Shown one piece after another: positions 13,622-13,847 of a DNA stretch of 13,847 nucleotides; position 1 is the first letter of the stretch; each line of letters begins with the position of its first letter. The translations under genes and the position numbers were made by a program. The notes below the pieces were generated by a model. That model was given only the letters and a program-made list of their open reading frames with translations. It did not search any database and was not told the origin of the DNA. Origin of the DNA: Gammaproteobacteria bacterium (lineage in GTDB: Bacteria > Pseudomonadota > Gammaproteobacteria > UBA6429 > Thiohalophilaceae); the NCBI GenBank assembly GCA_003233255.1, contig QILH01000161.1:1-13847 (forward strand), in the 5' to 3' direction.

Positions 13622-13847
13622 ATGCCGATACTACCGCCGAAAACCACCCACCTTGAACACGGCGTTTTTGTTGTGATAAGGGATGTCGGCGTCCTGATTC
13701 GCGGCCAGCCCGGACTGGGTAAAAGCAGTCTGGCGCTTGAACTGCTCGATCGTGGACACGCCTTAATCAGCGACGATGTCGTTAAATTCGAAGCAACGCC
13801 ATTTACAGCCCAGCCTTACCCCAAACATCCCCTTGCAACAATATTGA
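13622..13847 (+). CDS. hprK: Short-form HPr kinase/phosphorylase-like protein, N-terminal 75 codons
   Basis: The frame opens with ATG 13622 directly after an in-frame TAG and runs off the window. It shows the catalytic-domain features of HPr(Ser) kinase: an HGV segment (13-15), the strand VGVLI, the P-loop GQPGLGKSS (28-36), LALELLDRGHALISDD (37-52) with Asp51 and Asp52 at the catalytic acid positions, and the following VVKFE. The HPr_kinase_N domain of about 130 residues found in Firmicute and betaproteobacterial HprK is absent, so this is the short form best known from alphaproteobacteria. Position after ptsN fits a role in phosphorylating an NPr/HPr protein on serine. No ribosome site is clear. 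The family call is strong; whether the enzyme is a kinase only or also a phosphorylase cannot be seen. Confidence 0.85.
   Translation, partial: MPILPPKTTHLEHGVFVVIRDVGVLIRGQPGLGKSSLALELLDRGHALISDDVVKFEATPFTAQPYPKHPLATIL

Noticed and set aside
1..13847. CRISPR array, tRNA, rRNA or insertion sequence
   Set aside because: No regularly spaced direct repeats, no cloverleaf or rRNA segments, and no transposase or terminal inverted repeats were recognised by eye.

Overview
This window looks like a moderate-GC chromosome segment of a gammaproteobacterium. Its backbone is the conserved outer-membrane and sigma-54 neighbourhood of that class: mlaFED, yrbG, kdsD, kdsC, lptC, lptA, lptB, rpoN, hpf, ptsN. 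It differs from the familiar E. coli and Pseudomonas layouts in several ways: mlaC is absent between mlaD and mlaB, mlaA sits in the same locus, a short-form HPr kinase-like gene follows ptsN, and an AT-richer accessory patch lies next to mlaB. The species cannot be named from this sequence.

Layout. Positions 1-434 hold the start of a minus-strand secreted protein that runs off the window. Positions 435-1086 are mostly non-coding, with a minus-strand intrinsic terminator (720-775) and a start-less, probably broken plus-strand coding remnant (850-1059). Positions 1087-2000 hold a GNAT-toxin / DUF1778-antitoxin operon with a strong promoter flanked by two GTACGGA palindromes. Positions 2071-4650 hold the minus-strand operon mlaF-mlaE-mlaD-mlaB. 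Positions 4722-5399 (or to 5456) hold a minus-strand protein whose N-terminus resembles DUF72. From 5526 onward everything is on the plus strand: a 61-residue Cys/His protein, mlaA, a CaCA cation antiporter (yrbG), kdsD, kdsC, lptC, lptA, lptB, rpoN, hpf, ptsN and the first 75 codons of an HprK-like kinase.

How the genes work together. MlaA (outer membrane) and MlaFEDB (inner membrane) are parts of the phospholipid trafficking system that keeps the outer membrane asymmetric; the periplasmic shuttle MlaC is not encoded here. KdsD and KdsC make Kdo, the first inner-core sugar of LPS. LptC, LptA and LptB belong to the bridge and motor that move LPS to the outer membrane. RpoN is sigma-54, HPF hibernates ribosomes, PtsN is the EIIA of the nitrogen PTS, and the kinase fragment may phosphorylate an HPr/NPr-type protein. 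The short gaps and overlaps from kdsD to lptB indicate one transcription unit, probably starting from a promoter just upstream of kdsD.

No tRNA, rRNA, CRISPR array, IS element or integrase was recognised. The backbone is well-known biology. The least explained parts are the missing mlaC with an enlarged, cysteine-bearing MlaD, the DUF72-like gene between the two mla transcription units, and the accessory patch at 1-2000.
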